Assembly: GCA_017656295.1 (NCBI GenBank)
Contig: JACDOC010000001.1
Location: 186,001-250,000 of the forward strand
Origin: Bacillus sp. (in: firmicutes)
Lineage (GTDB): Bacteria; Bacillota; Bacilli; Bacillales; JACDOC01
DNA: 64,000 nt
Direction: 5' to 3'
The position numbers and the translations under genes were made by a program. The notes beneath the pieces are model-generated. The model ran no database searches, was not told the origin of the DNA, and worked only from the letters and a program-made list of their open reading frames with translations. How positions within the stretch are numbered: position 1 is the first letter of the stretch; each line of letters opens with the position of its first letter. Positions 18,214-28,600 of this stretch are shown in pieces.

Positions 18214-19725
18214 ATGTCGAAGCTTAAAATCGCCAGTATTTTGTTTTTACTATCGACATTTTTTCTGAAATTTTCGAGCATGTTGAGGGATTTGGTCATA
18301 GCCGCATTATTTGGTGATTCGTATGAGGCAGGTGCCTATATTGCGGCAATGACCATTCCGAATGCCCTCATTTTATTTATGCTAACCGGAATGAAGGATG
18401 CCTTTCTTCCGAGTTATTACAAATATGATCGTCTCGGTAAAGGTTTTTCCCATTTAACCAATATCGTCAAAGGGACGTTTTGGATTAGTTTTATCATTGC
18501 GATCATTGGGGCCCTTCTTTCTCCTTGGCTCGTCCGTGTTTTATATCCTGAATTCGGGCAATATGAACACGGCTTTGCAGTCGCAGGGTGGACAGCAGCC
18601 GTTTACTTTTTATCCATCGCCCTTGTAGGGGTCAATGCCGTATACGAAGGGTACTTTGATGCACAAAAGAAATTCTCGTTTTCGACGTTTTCCCAAACGA
18701 TTGTCGTGTTAACAACGATTGGCAGTGCGATTATTTTCCATGACCAGCTAGGGATTTATGCTGTACCCATCGGATATCTTGTCGGAACGATTTTTTCTTT
18801 TGTCATCAAATTGATTTACTTATCGCCGAGAAAAATGTTAGCTTGGAAGCAAAAATTAGACGTCCAAGAAGTAAAGGCGTTTTATGCGATTTTCATGCCT
18901 GTTGGACTGACGATTGCTGTCGGACAAATTAACTTGATGGTTAATACGTTATTTGCGGCTCATTTTGGGGCAGGAGTTGTGGCCAATTTAAACTATGCGT
19001 TTCGATTCGTGAATATTCCACAAGCGATTTTTGGCGTCACCATTGCCACGATTGTGTTTCCGATTTTAGCTCAAGCGCAATCCAATAGAGATGAAAGGTT
19101 GTTCCGCTTAGGAATTGAGCGGGGACTTTCTTATATGTTCCTTTTTCTCGCACCGACGATTGCGGGCATGATGTTATTAATGGAACCTCTCATTCAAGTC
19201 GTTTATGAACGGGGAGCATTCGATGCAAATGCCACTGCTCAAACGAGTTACTTTGCATTGTTTTATGTAGGATCCGTTCTGTTTTATAGCATCCAAGCCG
19301 TGATTGCCAAAGGCTTTTATACCCTTGAAAAAGGGCATTTAATGATGCGCATTGGATTCATTTCAATTGTTATCAATATTATTTCGAACTATTTCTTGTC
19401 CCAATGGATGGGACCGAGTGGATTAGCCCTGTCAGCGTCGGTTGTTGGTTTGATTTATTCATCAATGACATTTTTGACATTGTATAAAATATCCGGCGGC
19501 TTCGATTTAAAACGTATTGCTATCGAATACGGGAAAGTTATTGGGGCTGTCACGGTTATGACCATCTTGTTATGGCAATTTATCCAATATGGTTGGCTAA
19601 CCGAATGGCATTCAGCCGTGTATATCATGGTGATGGCGATCATCGGTGGAAGTCTATATTTCCTCACATTATTCGTACTTCGTAGTCAATCCCTGAAAGA
19701 ATTATTGTCCAAAGGAGGGAAATAA
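18214..19725 (+). CDS. murJ: MurJ/MviN-like lipid flippase
   Basis: A 503-residue polytopic membrane protein of the MOP superfamily with about 14 hydrophobic segments. MviN/MurJ character is shown by FFLKFSSMLRDLVIAALFGD near the start and by MTIPNALILFMLTGMKDAFLP. In this operon, between a TagA-type transferase and a polymerase, it more probably moves the polymer repeat unit than lipid II, so it may be a Wzx equivalent. Only 14 bases separate it from the preceding gene. Confidence 0.78.
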   Translation: MSKLKIASILFLLSTFFLKFSSMLRDLVIAALFGDSYEAGAYIAAMTIPNALILFMLTGMKDAFLPSYYKYDRLGKGFSHLTNIVKGTFWISFIIAIIGALLSPWLVRVLYPEFGQYEHGFAVAGWTAAVYFLSIALVGVNAVYEGYFDAQKKFSFSTFSQTIVVLTTIGSAIIFHDQLGIYAVPIGYLVGTIFSFVIKLIYLSPRKMLAWKQKLDVQEVKAFYAIFMPVGLTIAVGQINLMVNTLFAAHFGAGVVANLNYAFRFVNIPQAIFGVTIATIVFPILAQAQSNRDERLFRLGIERGLSYMFLFLAPTIAGMMLLMEPLIQVVYERGAFDANATAQTSYFALFYVGSVLFYSIQAVIAKGFYTLEKGHLMMRIGFISIVINIISNYFLSQWMGPSGLALSASVVGLIYSSMTFLTLYKISGGFDLKRIAIEYGKVIGAVTVMTILLWQFIQYGWLTEWHSAVYIMVMAIIGGSLYFLTLFVLRSQSLKELLSKGGK

Positions 19726-19755
19726 GCGTCTTCTAGGAAAGAGGCTCAAAACGTT

Positions 19756-21021
19756 ATGAAAAAGCTAGCATTTATTTCGAAAATAAACCAATTAGATACG
19801 TTTTCACCTTACTTTTTTCTTCCTTTTATCTTGTTGCTCTACTTTTTCACGAGCTTATTCGATTTCCATCGATTTGAATATTTTGAAGTGAAGGAAAATG
19901 TTTGGGGACCGGTTTTTGTGGGGTTATTATCCTATTATGCGGCCGTCTATATTGCGGATAAGCGAAATTGGACGTTCCCGAGGTTTGGGCTGTCCTTTTT
20001 AAAAGGGAAAACGTTTATCTTTTTATATATTTTAGGTGCAATTGGATTAATCGCTTACCTTATTATGCTGTTCACAGGACAAGTAGGCATTACCGACGAA
20101 TCCGTTCGTCGTAATTTAGATCCAAAGCTAAACTTTTTAAGCTCGTTCTTATGGTTTTCAGTGATCTTTTTATTGTGCCGTCGTATTTTGCTCGAAAAAG
20201 ACTTAACGAATAAGAAAAAGTTCATGTATGGCGGCATTTTGTTTGTTGTGTTCGTTCTATTTATTTTAATGGGCTACCGTACACCGATTATCGTCATGTT
20301 CTTTACATCGTTTATCGTGTTTCACTACATTATTAAGCGCATTAAATTAACATGGTTTTTAACAACGTTATTTGTTATAGGTGTGGTGTTCTCCTTATTT
20401 GGCTTTTTCCGTATTGTAACAGAGGACCAAACAAAAGAGTTTAATAGCCGTCAAGGTCCGGATGTAGAACTTTCGGAAAAAGAAGTGAATGAAGACTTAA
20501 TTATTCAACGAAAAATTAATGAGACACCAAAATGGATTCGAGCATTGAACTCGGAAAGTGTCACAGGACATATTGTGTTAAGTAAGCTCATGGAATATAC
20601 AGAAATTCATGGCTACTTAAAAGGAGATTTACACAAAGCGATCTTTTCAACGGTACTTCCTGGTGAGCAGTTGTCCCCACGGATGATGGTTACCGGTATG
20701 GTGAACTCGTTATCAGTGGACGACGGAAAATATATTACTCGCCCTGGACGTACAACGACCCCAACGTTTTTAGGCCAGCTGTACGTTGAGGGAGGCTATG
20801 TAGCGATTGTGATTGGATTTGTCTTATACGGCTTCTTAATTTCGATGTTATATAACCAAATGCGAAACACAGGTATTAAATCGTACCAAACAGTCGGCTA
20901 TGCGTTTATTACGACGATTTTTGCCATTTCCATGCATACCGGGTTACTCGATTTAGTCTTCCTGCTCATGATTGGATATGCCATCGTGTCTACAAGCATC
21001 GAAAAGGAAATTGTTAAATAA
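19756..21021 (+). CDS. Wzy-like oligosaccharide repeat-unit polymerase
   Basis: A 421-residue integral membrane protein with about ten hydrophobic segments and a large external loop (about residues 220-330) rich in charged residues. The pattern, and its position as the last gene after a flippase, fit an O-antigen/EPS polymerase of the oligosaccharide repeat unit family. It would join flipped units into the long secondary wall polymer. There is no clear catalytic motif by eye, so the assignment depends on topology and context. Confidence 0.72.
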   Translation: MKKLAFISKINQLDTFSPYFFLPFILLLYFFTSLFDFHRFEYFEVKENVWGPVFVGLLSYYAAVYIADKRNWTFPRFGLSFLKGKTFIFLYILGAIGLIAYLIMLFTGQVGITDESVRRNLDPKLNFLSSFLWFSVIFLLCRRILLEKDLTNKKKFMYGGILFVVFVLFILMGYRTPIIVMFFTSFIVFHYIIKRIKLTWFLTTLFVIGVVFSLFGFFRIVTEDQTKEFNSRQGPDVELSEKEVNEDLIIQRKINETPKWIRALNSESVTGHIVLSKLMEYTEIHGYLKGDLHKAIFSTVLPGEQLSPRMMVTGMVNSLSVDDGKYITRPGRTTTPTFLGQLYVEGGYVAIVIGFVLYGFLISMLYNQMRNTGIKSYQTVGYAFITTIFAISMHTGLLDLVFLLMIGYAIVSTSIEKEIVK

Positions 21022-21073
21022 ATAGGAAATGTAAATAATAATTGTGATTAAGTACCAATAGTGGTAAAATATA

Positions 21074-21203
21074 ATCAGATAGGTAAATCCATCTGAAAAA
21101 AGGAAGATCTCGGTTGGTAGCCCCTGAAAAACGTCGGAACGTTTTTCTCCCTTTTTTCACATATGGTCGATGGGAAAAGGCTTCATGCCTTTTCTCTTTT
21201 TTA
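21074..21203 (+). ncRNA. Structured 3' element with terminator after the wall-polymer operon (family unknown)
   Basis: TCAGAT/ATCTGA forms a first hairpin (from 21074). TGAAAAAAGG (21094-21103) pairs perfectly with CCTTTTTTCA (21150-21159), enclosing a motif GGTAGCCCCTGAAAAAC and an inner AAAAACGT/ACGTTTTT hairpin. A terminator follows: GAAAAGGC/GCCTTTTC with a T-run to 21203. The motif GGTAGCCCCT plus a downstream GGTCGATG recurs at 51.69-51.79 kb. I know no RNA family that fits. Confidence 0.45.
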
Positions 21204-21339
21204 GTTAGTAAAAATTTATCTCTAAATGGGGGACATTTAAAAAACGAAGGCAGTCTCCTTTGCCGAAAAAACTTGGCAACAGCCAAGTTTTTCTGCCGAT
21301 TTTGCATACTGCTCTGGAGCAGCTGAATGTTGCCGACAA

Positions 21340-21590
21340 AGCTAAAGAGTTGCTTATAAATGTTGATTTTTCTCATAAAGTCGGGGGTTTTCCCATAGAC
21401 TTGAGATCTTTTCCCATAAATCAGAAGTTTTTTCTCATAAATATCGAATGATTTCTCATAAAGAGGAAGGGTTGCTCGTAACATTAGAATTTTTCCATAA
21501 AAATCGGAGCCCCGAGAATTGCAAAAGCTTAAGAATTGTTCAAAATGATAGAGTTTTGCTCATAAAGAAGAAGTTTTTCTCATAAATGTA
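21340..21590. repeat. Degenerate tandem array, about 20-22-nt period (TTTCTCATAAA type)
   Basis: Units with a core such as TTTCTCATAAA or TTTTCCCATAAA recur: GCTTATAAA, TTTTCTCATAAAG, TTTTCCCATAGAC, TTTTCCCATAAAT, TTTTCTCATAAAT, TTTCTCATAAAG, then after a break TTGCTCATAAAG and TTTCTCATAAAT. Read on the minus strand the core is TTTATGAGAAA, close to the core of the 3.5-kb array. No ribosome binding site or stable gene was seen. Confidence 0.55.
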
Positions 21591-21682
21591 CCATCAAGAA
21601 ACAGATCCGTAGCTAGTAGCTGCGGTCTTTTTTATTTTGGAACTGAAGAAGTAGGATAAAAATACTATCAGATAATTAATAA

Positions 21683-22010
21683 TGTGAAAACTGCAAATAT
21701 TGTACGAAGTGCAAAACCAGAGGAAGAAAGTGCAAAACATATTGTACGAAGTGCAAAACCAGAGGAAGAAAGTGCAAAACATATTGTGCGAAGTGCAAAA
21801 CCAGAGGAAGAAAGTGCAAAACATATTGTGCGAAGTGCAAAAATCAGAGGAGAAAGTGCGAAACATATTGTGCGAAGTGCAAAACCAGAGGAAGAAAGTG
21901 CAAAACATATTGTGCAAAGTGCAAAACAACAGGTAGAAACTGCAAAACAAATTGCGCTAACTGCAAAACATAAGGTACAAACTGCAAAACATATTCAGTT
22001 TACTAAAAAA
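21683..22010. repeat. Tandem array of 21-nt units (AAAGTGCAAAAC core)
   Basis: Half-units GAAGTGCAAAACCAGAGGAA and AAAGTGCAAAACATATTGT alternate to form a ~42-nt higher-order unit repeated about five times, then decay into AAACTGCAAAACA forms. Because 21 is a multiple of 3 and stops are absent from the unit, several frames on both strands stay open. None has a ribosome binding site. It occupies the convergent gap between the wall-polymer operon and slaP. Confidence 0.75.
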
Positions 22011-22070
22011 ATGGCTAGAAATTACAAATAGGCCGACTCCATTATACGAGCCAGCCCTAATTTCATGTAG

Positions 22071-22988
22071 TTACTTTTGCTCCACTTGCTGAACCGGTGC
22101 TACTTTCCAAGAAGAAAGGTCAGGATGTTCTTTTAACACCAACTGTTTTGGAAAAATAAATGTCCAAGGTTTACTTGTATTGGCTTTCACGACTAAATCA
22201 TTTAACTTAAAACCACCTTTGGCAACAACATCTCCTTTGGCGTCATAAACCATTAAAGGTAATTGTTGTATTGTAAGATGCTTATGGCTACCATTTCGAA
22301 TGAGTAGTGAAACGTGGAGATTGCCTTCCGAATCGAATTGGGATTGAATCCCCATGAAATTCACTTCACCAGGCTTTGGCGGCGTTAAATTTTTCACCAG
22401 TTCCTCTAGCTTTTCTTTTTCCGTATCGGCTAAGCTTTTTTCCCAGCTTTCTTCTAGGTCGAGAGTATGAGGCTTTTTCTTCGGTTGCAATTCAAACGCT
22501 AGCTTCCAATCGGTTTGCGGAAACTCCGTAGCCAATAAATGCTCTTTTTCAAAAACAAACTGCCATGGTCGACTACTTTCGGCAGGAATTTCCCCTAACA
22601 CGGACAAGTCAAACACTTTACGGCCAAGCTTTTCCCCGTCTGGTCCAATAAGTAGAAGCGGAGTGACACCGAGCTTAATCGCTTTTGGTAAACTATTTCG
22701 AACGAAGGCCGTCACGATGACGCTTTCGTTCACTTTCTTAAGCTCAACACCAGCTATCGAGAGCTGATTTTCCTTTAACGGTGTCAGTTCGTTATTTAAA
22801 AACTGAAAATAATACTTTTCTTCTGGACTCACTTGCATATCAGGATGAAACGATAATTTCGTCTTCACTGCTTTTGATTCATTACCATTCGTGCTTTGTT
22901 CTTCTTCTAACAGTTCATTTGATTCGATGGTACTATCTTGTCCTTGCTTCACTAATTGATCTTCTCTTCGTTTAAAAAAGCGTAGCAT
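22071..22988 (-). CDS. slaP: Accessory Sec system S-layer assembly protein SlaP
   Basis: A 305-residue protein that I assign to the S-layer assembly protein family linked to SecA2 in S-layer-forming Bacillus. It has a charged N-terminal region (1-75) and two duplicated SLAP modules (about 85-165 and 200-295), each with an NGS- or NSLP-type turn and a conserved ending: SRPWQFVFEKEHL in one, SKPWTFIFPKQLVL in the other. No signal peptide, so it acts inside the cell. It is the second gene after secA2. The second ATG (22988) is favoured since AGGAGG touches the first. Confidence 0.82.
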   Translation of the reverse strand: MLRFFKRREDQLVKQGQDSTIESNELLEEEQSTNGNESKAVKTKLSFHPDMQVSPEEKYYFQFLNNELTPLKENQLSIAGVELKKVNESVIVTAFVRNSLPKAIKLGVTPLLLIGPDGEKLGRKVFDLSVLGEIPAESSRPWQFVFEKEHLLATEFPQTDWKLAFELQPKKKPHTLDLEESWEKSLADTEKEKLEELVKNLTPPKPGEVNFMGIQSQFDSEGNLHVSLLIRNGSHKHLTIQQLPLMVYDAKGDVVAKGGFKLNDLVVKANTSKPWTFIFPKQLVLKEHPDLSSWKVAPVQQVEQK

Positions 22989-23006
22989 GTTCATACCTCC
23001 TAAAAG

Positions 23007-23040
23007 GAAAGGGAATAGAGCAATCCTCTAGTTCCCTTTC
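23007..23040 (-). promoter_or_regulatory. Intercistronic hairpin between secA2 and slaP
   Basis: GAAAGGGAATAGAG pairs with CTCTAGTTCCCTTTC with one bulge and a 5-base loop. The stem contains the secA2 stop codon and ends just before the slaP ribosome binding site. There is no long T-run, so it may slow decay or weaken readthrough to slaP. Confidence 0.5.
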
Positions 23041-25409
23041 TCCTCTTCTTGTTTTCGTTCCATTTCTAACGAATAAATTAAGTTTCCGACTTGATGGCTA
23101 ACGTCCCGTTCGATTTGATAATACATGTAAGTGAATAGTTCCAATCCTTCGCGTTGATATTGACGCATCGGATCTTCTTGACTATAGCTGCGAAGACCAA
23201 TTCCCTCTTTCAATTTTTCCATCGCGTCAATATGTTGCAGCCAGTGATGATCGGTTACACTCAGCAAGAAACGTCTTACGGATTGGACAGTGCTGTCTGT
23301 GTCTAAATATCTTTCTAATAGCTCTAGATATTTGTCTAATTGTTTCTGAGCGATTTTCTTCATTTCTTTTTTATCCAACTCGTCCGTTTCAAACGAAAAG
23401 TTTGCAAACGGAATCGCTTTATTTAACTGCTCACTTAAGTGTTTTAAGTTCCAAGCTTCTGGTTCTTCATCGTCAGGGCACGTCCGATCAAATTCAGCAT
23501 CCACGTAAGACGTAATCATTTTTTTCGTAATCGTTAAAAGATCATCGGACTTGAGCAGCTTGTTTCGTAAATCGTAAATGGTGTTACGCTGTACGCTTAA
23601 GACATCATCTAGTTTTAAGTTGTATTCACGAATCGAGAAGTTGACTCCTTCGCAAATACGCTGCACGCGGTCGACAAACTCTAAGATGTCTTTGTTTAAA
23701 ATTTCCCCGTCATCGGCTACTTTAAGGGACGGTTTCAATTTTTCTAAGTCTTCACTGGCGTAACGCTTAAACATATCGTCTTCAAGGGAAATATAAAATT
23801 GCGAAACTCCTGGGTCCCCTTGACGACCGGAGCGACCTTTTAATTGATTGTCGATCCGGCGCGATTCATGTCGTTCAGTACCGAGCACGAACAAGCCACC
23901 TAATTCTTTAACCCCTTCCCCAAGCATAATGTCTGTTCCGCGCCCGGCCATGTTGGTTGCGACAGTAATTTGTCCTTTTTGACCGGCAAGTGAAATCAGT
24001 TGGACCTCTTGTTCGATACTTTTCGCGTTTAACAGCTCAAACGAAAGCCCTTCTTTTTTCAAATATTCTCCGACTTTTTCCGACTGTAAAATGGACGTTG
24101 TTCCAACAAGGACCGGTTGCCCCGTCTGATGAATTTCCTTCACTTTTTTCGCCACTGCTTTGTATTTGGCGTCTATCGAGATAAACACTTTGTCTGGAAG
24201 GTCTTTTCGAATCACCGGTTTATTCGTCGGAACTTGAATGACATCCATACCATATAGCTCTTGGAACTCTTTTTCTTCTGTTTTCGCAGTACCGGTCATC
24301 CCTGCAAGCGTTGGGTACAGACGGAAGAAGTTTTGAATCGTAATGGATGCTTGGGTTTTGTTTTCTTCAGTCACCTCAAGCCCTTCTTTCGCCTCAATGG
24401 CTTGATGAAGACCGTTACTTAACGTACGACCTTCCATCGGGCGTCCAGTGAACATATCGATGAGCAGCACTTTTCCGTCTTTAACAATATAATCGACATC
24501 CCGTTGGAACATCACTTGTGCTCGTAACGCTTGGATGACGTAGTGATAAAGCGTTTGATGCTCAACGTCGTACAGATTATCAATATCGAATCCACGTTCA
24601 ATTTTCGAAATTCCTTCGTCAGTAAAATTAACCGTCTTCGTTTCAATGTCGTAAATATAGTCGACCCCTTCTTTAAACGTCCGAATGATGCGGGCGCATA
24701 AATAGCTTAATTCGGAGCTTACTCCGGTTTTCCCCGCAATAATGAGCGGTGTTTTCGCTTCATCAATAAGAACGCTGTCTACTTCGTCAATAATGGCGTA
24801 ATGGAACGGTCGTTGGACACGCTGACGAAGATCATACACCATATTGTCCCGAAGATAGTCAAAACCAAATTCGTTACCGATTCCATATGTAATATCTGCT
24901 TCATAGGCGAGTTTCTTTTGCTCCGGTGGCATGAGCGGTAAGTTCAGTCCAACCGTTAGCCCTAAAAATTCGTGAATTTGTCCAATAAGGTCACGGTCGC
25001 GACGTGCTAAGTATTCGTTGACCGTAATGACGTGAACCCCTTTTCCTTCTAACGCACGCAAATAGCTTGGAAGGGAGGCGACTAACGTTTTTCCTTCCCC
25101 GGTTGGCATTTCAGCAATATTTCCTTCAGCTAAGACAAGTCCACCGATCAGCTGAACATCAAAATGGCGCATACCGAGCGTCCGTTTAGCAGCTTCACGA
25201 ACGACGGCAAACGCTTCTGCTTGGATGTCAAAAATCGTTTCTCCGTTCGCTAATCGATTTTTAAATTCGATCGTTTTATGTCGAAGCTCTTCGTTTGAAA
25301 GCTTTTCCATCTCAGGTTCAAGTCTATTTATTTCATGAACAATCTTTTCATATTTTTTAAGTTTCCGTTCTTGCGAGTTTCCTACTATGTTTTTAATTAA
25401 CGTAAGCAT
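23028..25409 (-). CDS. secA2: Accessory Sec translocase ATPase SecA2
   Basis: A 793-residue SecA paralogue that drives export of a subset of proteins, here probably the S-layer and SLH proteins. Seen are Walker A MPTGEGKTLVASLPSYL, the DEVD box AIIDEVDSVLIDEAKTPLII, GRGTDIMLGEGVKELGG and KGRSGRQGDPG. It lacks the long C-terminal Zn-binding tail of SecA1, which supports SecA2. ATG at 25409 is chosen as AGGAGAGG lies just upstream and it gives the usual MLTLIKNIVG start. Linkage to slaP and the S-layer gene matches the known S-layer export loci. Confidence 0.92.
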   Translation of the reverse strand: MLTLIKNIVGNSQERKLKKYEKIVHEINRLEPEMEKLSNEELRHKTIEFKNRLANGETIFDIQAEAFAVVREAAKRTLGMRHFDVQLIGGLVLAEGNIAEMPTGEGKTLVASLPSYLRALEGKGVHVITVNEYLARRDRDLIGQIHEFLGLTVGLNLPLMPPEQKKLAYEADITYGIGNEFGFDYLRDNMVYDLRQRVQRPFHYAIIDEVDSVLIDEAKTPLIIAGKTGVSSELSYLCARIIRTFKEGVDYIYDIETKTVNFTDEGISKIERGFDIDNLYDVEHQTLYHYVIQALRAQVMFQRDVDYIVKDGKVLLIDMFTGRPMEGRTLSNGLHQAIEAKEGLEVTEENKTQASITIQNFFRLYPTLAGMTGTAKTEEKEFQELYGMDVIQVPTNKPVIRKDLPDKVFISIDAKYKAVAKKVKEIHQTGQPVLVGTTSILQSEKVGEYLKKEGLSFELLNAKSIEQEVQLISLAGQKGQITVATNMAGRGTDIMLGEGVKELGGLFVLGTERHESRRIDNQLKGRSGRQGDPGVSQFYISLEDDMFKRYASEDLEKLKPSLKVADDGEILNKDILEFVDRVQRICEGVNFSIREYNLKLDDVLSVQRNTIYDLRNKLLKSDDLLTITKKMITSYVDAEFDRTCPDDEEPEAWNLKHLSEQLNKAIPFANFSFETDELDKKEMKKIAQKQLDKYLELLERYLDTDSTVQSVRRFLLSVTDHHWLQHIDAMEKLKEGIGLRSYSQEDPMRQYQREGLELFTYMYYQIERDVSHQVGNLIYSLEMERKQEEEKGN

Positions 25410-25541
25410 AAATAGCCTCTCCTCACAAATGATTCCTTTTGCATCAAATTTTAGTATAGCACTGTTTCCGAAGACTTTCATTATTTGAAAGAAAAGATAC
25501 CAAAGGAAGTATTTACCAATAATAAAATATATGTTTTAATA

Positions 25542-25575
25542 AAAAATAGAAAAATATGAAACTTTTTCTATTTTT
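25542..25575. promoter_or_regulatory. AT-rich inverted repeat in the secA2/subtilase divergent region
   Basis: AAAAATAGAAA faces TTTCTATTTTT across a short loop, 45 bases before the subtilase start. It could be a shared operator or a 5' UTR hairpin of the subtilase message. Confidence 0.35.
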
Positions 25576-25619
25576 ATCCGTTATATAAAAGTGACGGAAA
25601 TTTTTTTAGGAGGGGTATT

Positions 25620-28600
25620 GTGAAAAAATGGGTAAAAAAAGGTGCCCTCATTAGTGCCTCCGCTGCATTAATGGTACCTACAGTTGCAGCTGCAGCCGAA
25701 TTTAGTCCATTGGAAAAAGAAAAAACTCTTAAACAACCAGACTTATTAAAAGAGTTGCTCAAAGGCGAAAAAGAACAAAAGATGGCGGCGTACAAAAAAC
25801 AACAAGAAACAATGAAGGAACAACTGAGTACGGATACGCTAATTGTGAAGTATGAATCGAAGTTGTCACGAACGATTCATCGAAAAGCTGGAACAAAGGT
25901 CATTCGTTCCATTCCAGCGTTAGGATATGACGTCGTTCAACTTTCCAAAGGACAAAAAATGCAAGATGTCATGCGTTACTATGCCCAACAGGATGGAGTA
26001 ACGCTCGTCCAACCTAGTGTTACATACAAGCAACTTGGATTTGGTGATCCAAAAAAAGATCAAATGTATCATCTTGATTTATTACAAATTGATAAGGCGT
26101 TAGAGCTTGCTGGTGATCATGAAGTAACGGTAGCGGTCATCGATACAGGAATAGACTTCAATCACCCTGACCTTAAAGCACAAGTATTGCCACCATACAA
26201 TGCGGTGGAACCGGCAAACGCTACGTTTACAGATGTTCATGGAACACATGTTTCCGGTATTATTGCTTCTACCGCTGATAACGGTGTAGGAGGACACGGC
26301 ATTTCCCCGAAAGCTAAAATTTTACCAATTGACGTATTTAATGGTGCATGGGGAGCCAGCGACTATGTGATTGCGGAAGCGATTCTATATGCCGTTGAAC
26401 ATGGGGCCGATGTGATTAACATGAGCCTTGGGGGTTACTTTAATTCTCCTGTCCTTGAAGAGGCGGTTCAAAGGGCGATTGACGCTGGTGTAACCGTTGT
26501 TGCCGCAGCTGGTAACGAATCATGGGATGAGTATTCGATTCCTGCATCCTATGAAGGAGTTATTAGTGTTGGAGCAACGAATGATAAAAATGAACTGGCG
26601 GAGTTTTCGAACTATGGACCATCCGTTGATCTCGTGGCACCAGGTGAAGCGATTTACAACACGGTTTACGACTATTTAAAAGGTGGTTCAGCATTTGAAA
26701 AGTTAAGCGGGACATCTATGGCGTCTCCAGTGGTTGCGGGAGTTGCCGCATTATTAAAATCAAAGTATCCAGACTTAAAACCGTATGAAGTAGAAGCGAT
26801 TTTAGAGCGGACGGCAACCGACTTAGGAGAAAAAGGGTATGACTTAAAATATGCCAACGGCTTAGTCAACCCAGTCAAAGCGTTGCAATATGATATCAGT
26901 CAATTACCGAAAAGGTATGATTATAATGAAGACGACCTAGTCTCGCTTGCAGAAAAACTATCTGAAGATGGACCACAAGTGAAAAAAGGGGTTTTTGCCC
27001 AACCAGAAGAGATTCATTGGTATAAAATCGACTTACAAAAAGGCGAATACGTACAAACCGTACTTGAAGGTGCTAAAAAATACGATTACGCCATGGAGTT
27101 TTATTTCTATCCGTCTAATGGAAAAGACAAAGAAATCAAACCGCTGAAAGTCAATGACGTAAAAGCGGGGGCTACCGAAGGATATTTATATAAAGCAGAA
27201 AAAGACGGAACGCTTGTTATTGGTGTGAAGGATGCGAACGGAAACTACAGTACAAGCGGAAAATCAACCTATACATTTACGGCAGAAAAGGTGACCGAAT
27301 TACAAGTAGATGAAGCATCTAAAGAGAATCTAATGCCACTAGCCATACCGTACAATTCTAGTGAAGATGAAAACGGTCCATTTACGTTAGCGTCTACAGA
27401 TCATGAGAGCGATAAAGACTACTTCACCTTTACGGTTGATACACCTCAACTGATTTCATTTGACCTTACCGCCATTCCTGGGGTGAATGCCTCATTAGCG
27501 GTTTACTTTAAAGAAGATTTAGAGATGGAATATCCTGAGGATTTGCCTCCTTATGAGTTCTATGGGCCATATCCGATTGGGCAAGCGAACCAAGGAGGGA
27601 TTGGTGAGGGAGAAAAACTTGTCTTTGAAGCGATGCCTGGCATCGAATACGTTTTAGAAGTATCCAATGAATCAAATTATTTCTTCTTTGATCCGTTCTA
27701 TAATGGGCTCTTCCCAGACATGTCAACTCGCCAATCAAACATTCCGTATACATTGACAGCTGATGTCCTTCAGTTACCACCTGATGAAGACGGAATACCA
27801 ATGGAATATGGCATGTTGGAAGAAAAATTTATTGAAGGAGATATCACAGAGGAACAGTATAAAGAAAAGAAACGGGAACAATTTGAAACATTCGCGTCAT
27901 CAGATGAAGAAGAGATGTACTGGAACTATATGGAACCAGAGCGAGTCAATATGATTATGTCGAACGCCGTTCCATATGAAATCGGTCAAGAAACAAGCGC
28001 TTATTTCCAACAAGCTTGGGATGAAGACCATTTCATCTTTACGGCCCCATCTGACGCCATTTATGAGTTAGGGATTGAAGCTGGGGAAAATCAATTCCTA
28101 TGGGCAACGCTGTTTGAATACGATGAAAAACATAATGATTTAATTCCGATTGCTGATATTTCTATCTACTACTATCTCTACTTATATGGCGGTTTGAATA
28201 ATGAAGAATTAAAACAAGCAGTAGCTTTAGAAAAAGACAAGACGTATGTCCTCCGTGTCGTCAACGAATCGTATGGATCGTTCTCAACAGAACCGTATAC
28301 CATTCAATCCAAAAAACTAATGACAATTCCAGAAGAAAAGGATACGGATGAAAATGAGATGATCCGTGCGAAAACATTAAATTTACATGCACCAACCGAG
28401 AACTATTTCATTTATCAAGACGATATTGATTTCTATTACTACAAACATCGAGATGAAGAAGGATTGCTAAGCTTACAAATCACACCTGAGAAGCTGACCA
28501 AAGAAGATAAAATGTATATGCCAAAATCATTACAAAACGAATTAATTATTGGCGGAGTGATTGTTGAGGACACGAACGGAAATATGATCATTGATGAAGA

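Noticed and set aside
21014-21484. Minus-strand frame of 156 codons past the polymerase gene
   Set aside because: It runs antisense through the structured element and repeat array, without a ribosome site.
21340-22010. Possible CRISPR array
   Set aside because: Units are contiguous and degenerate, with no unique spacers of constant length and no cas genes in the window.
21684-22031. Open frame of 115 codons with 14-residue repeats (KHIVRSAKPEEESA type)
   Set aside because: It is a by-product of a 21-nt array. There is no ribosome binding site, other frames on both strands are equally open, and similar non-coding arrays occur elsewhere in the window.
27508-27801. Minus-strand frames inside the subtilase and the S-layer gene
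   Set aside because: They are antisense shadows within long, well-supported coding sequences.
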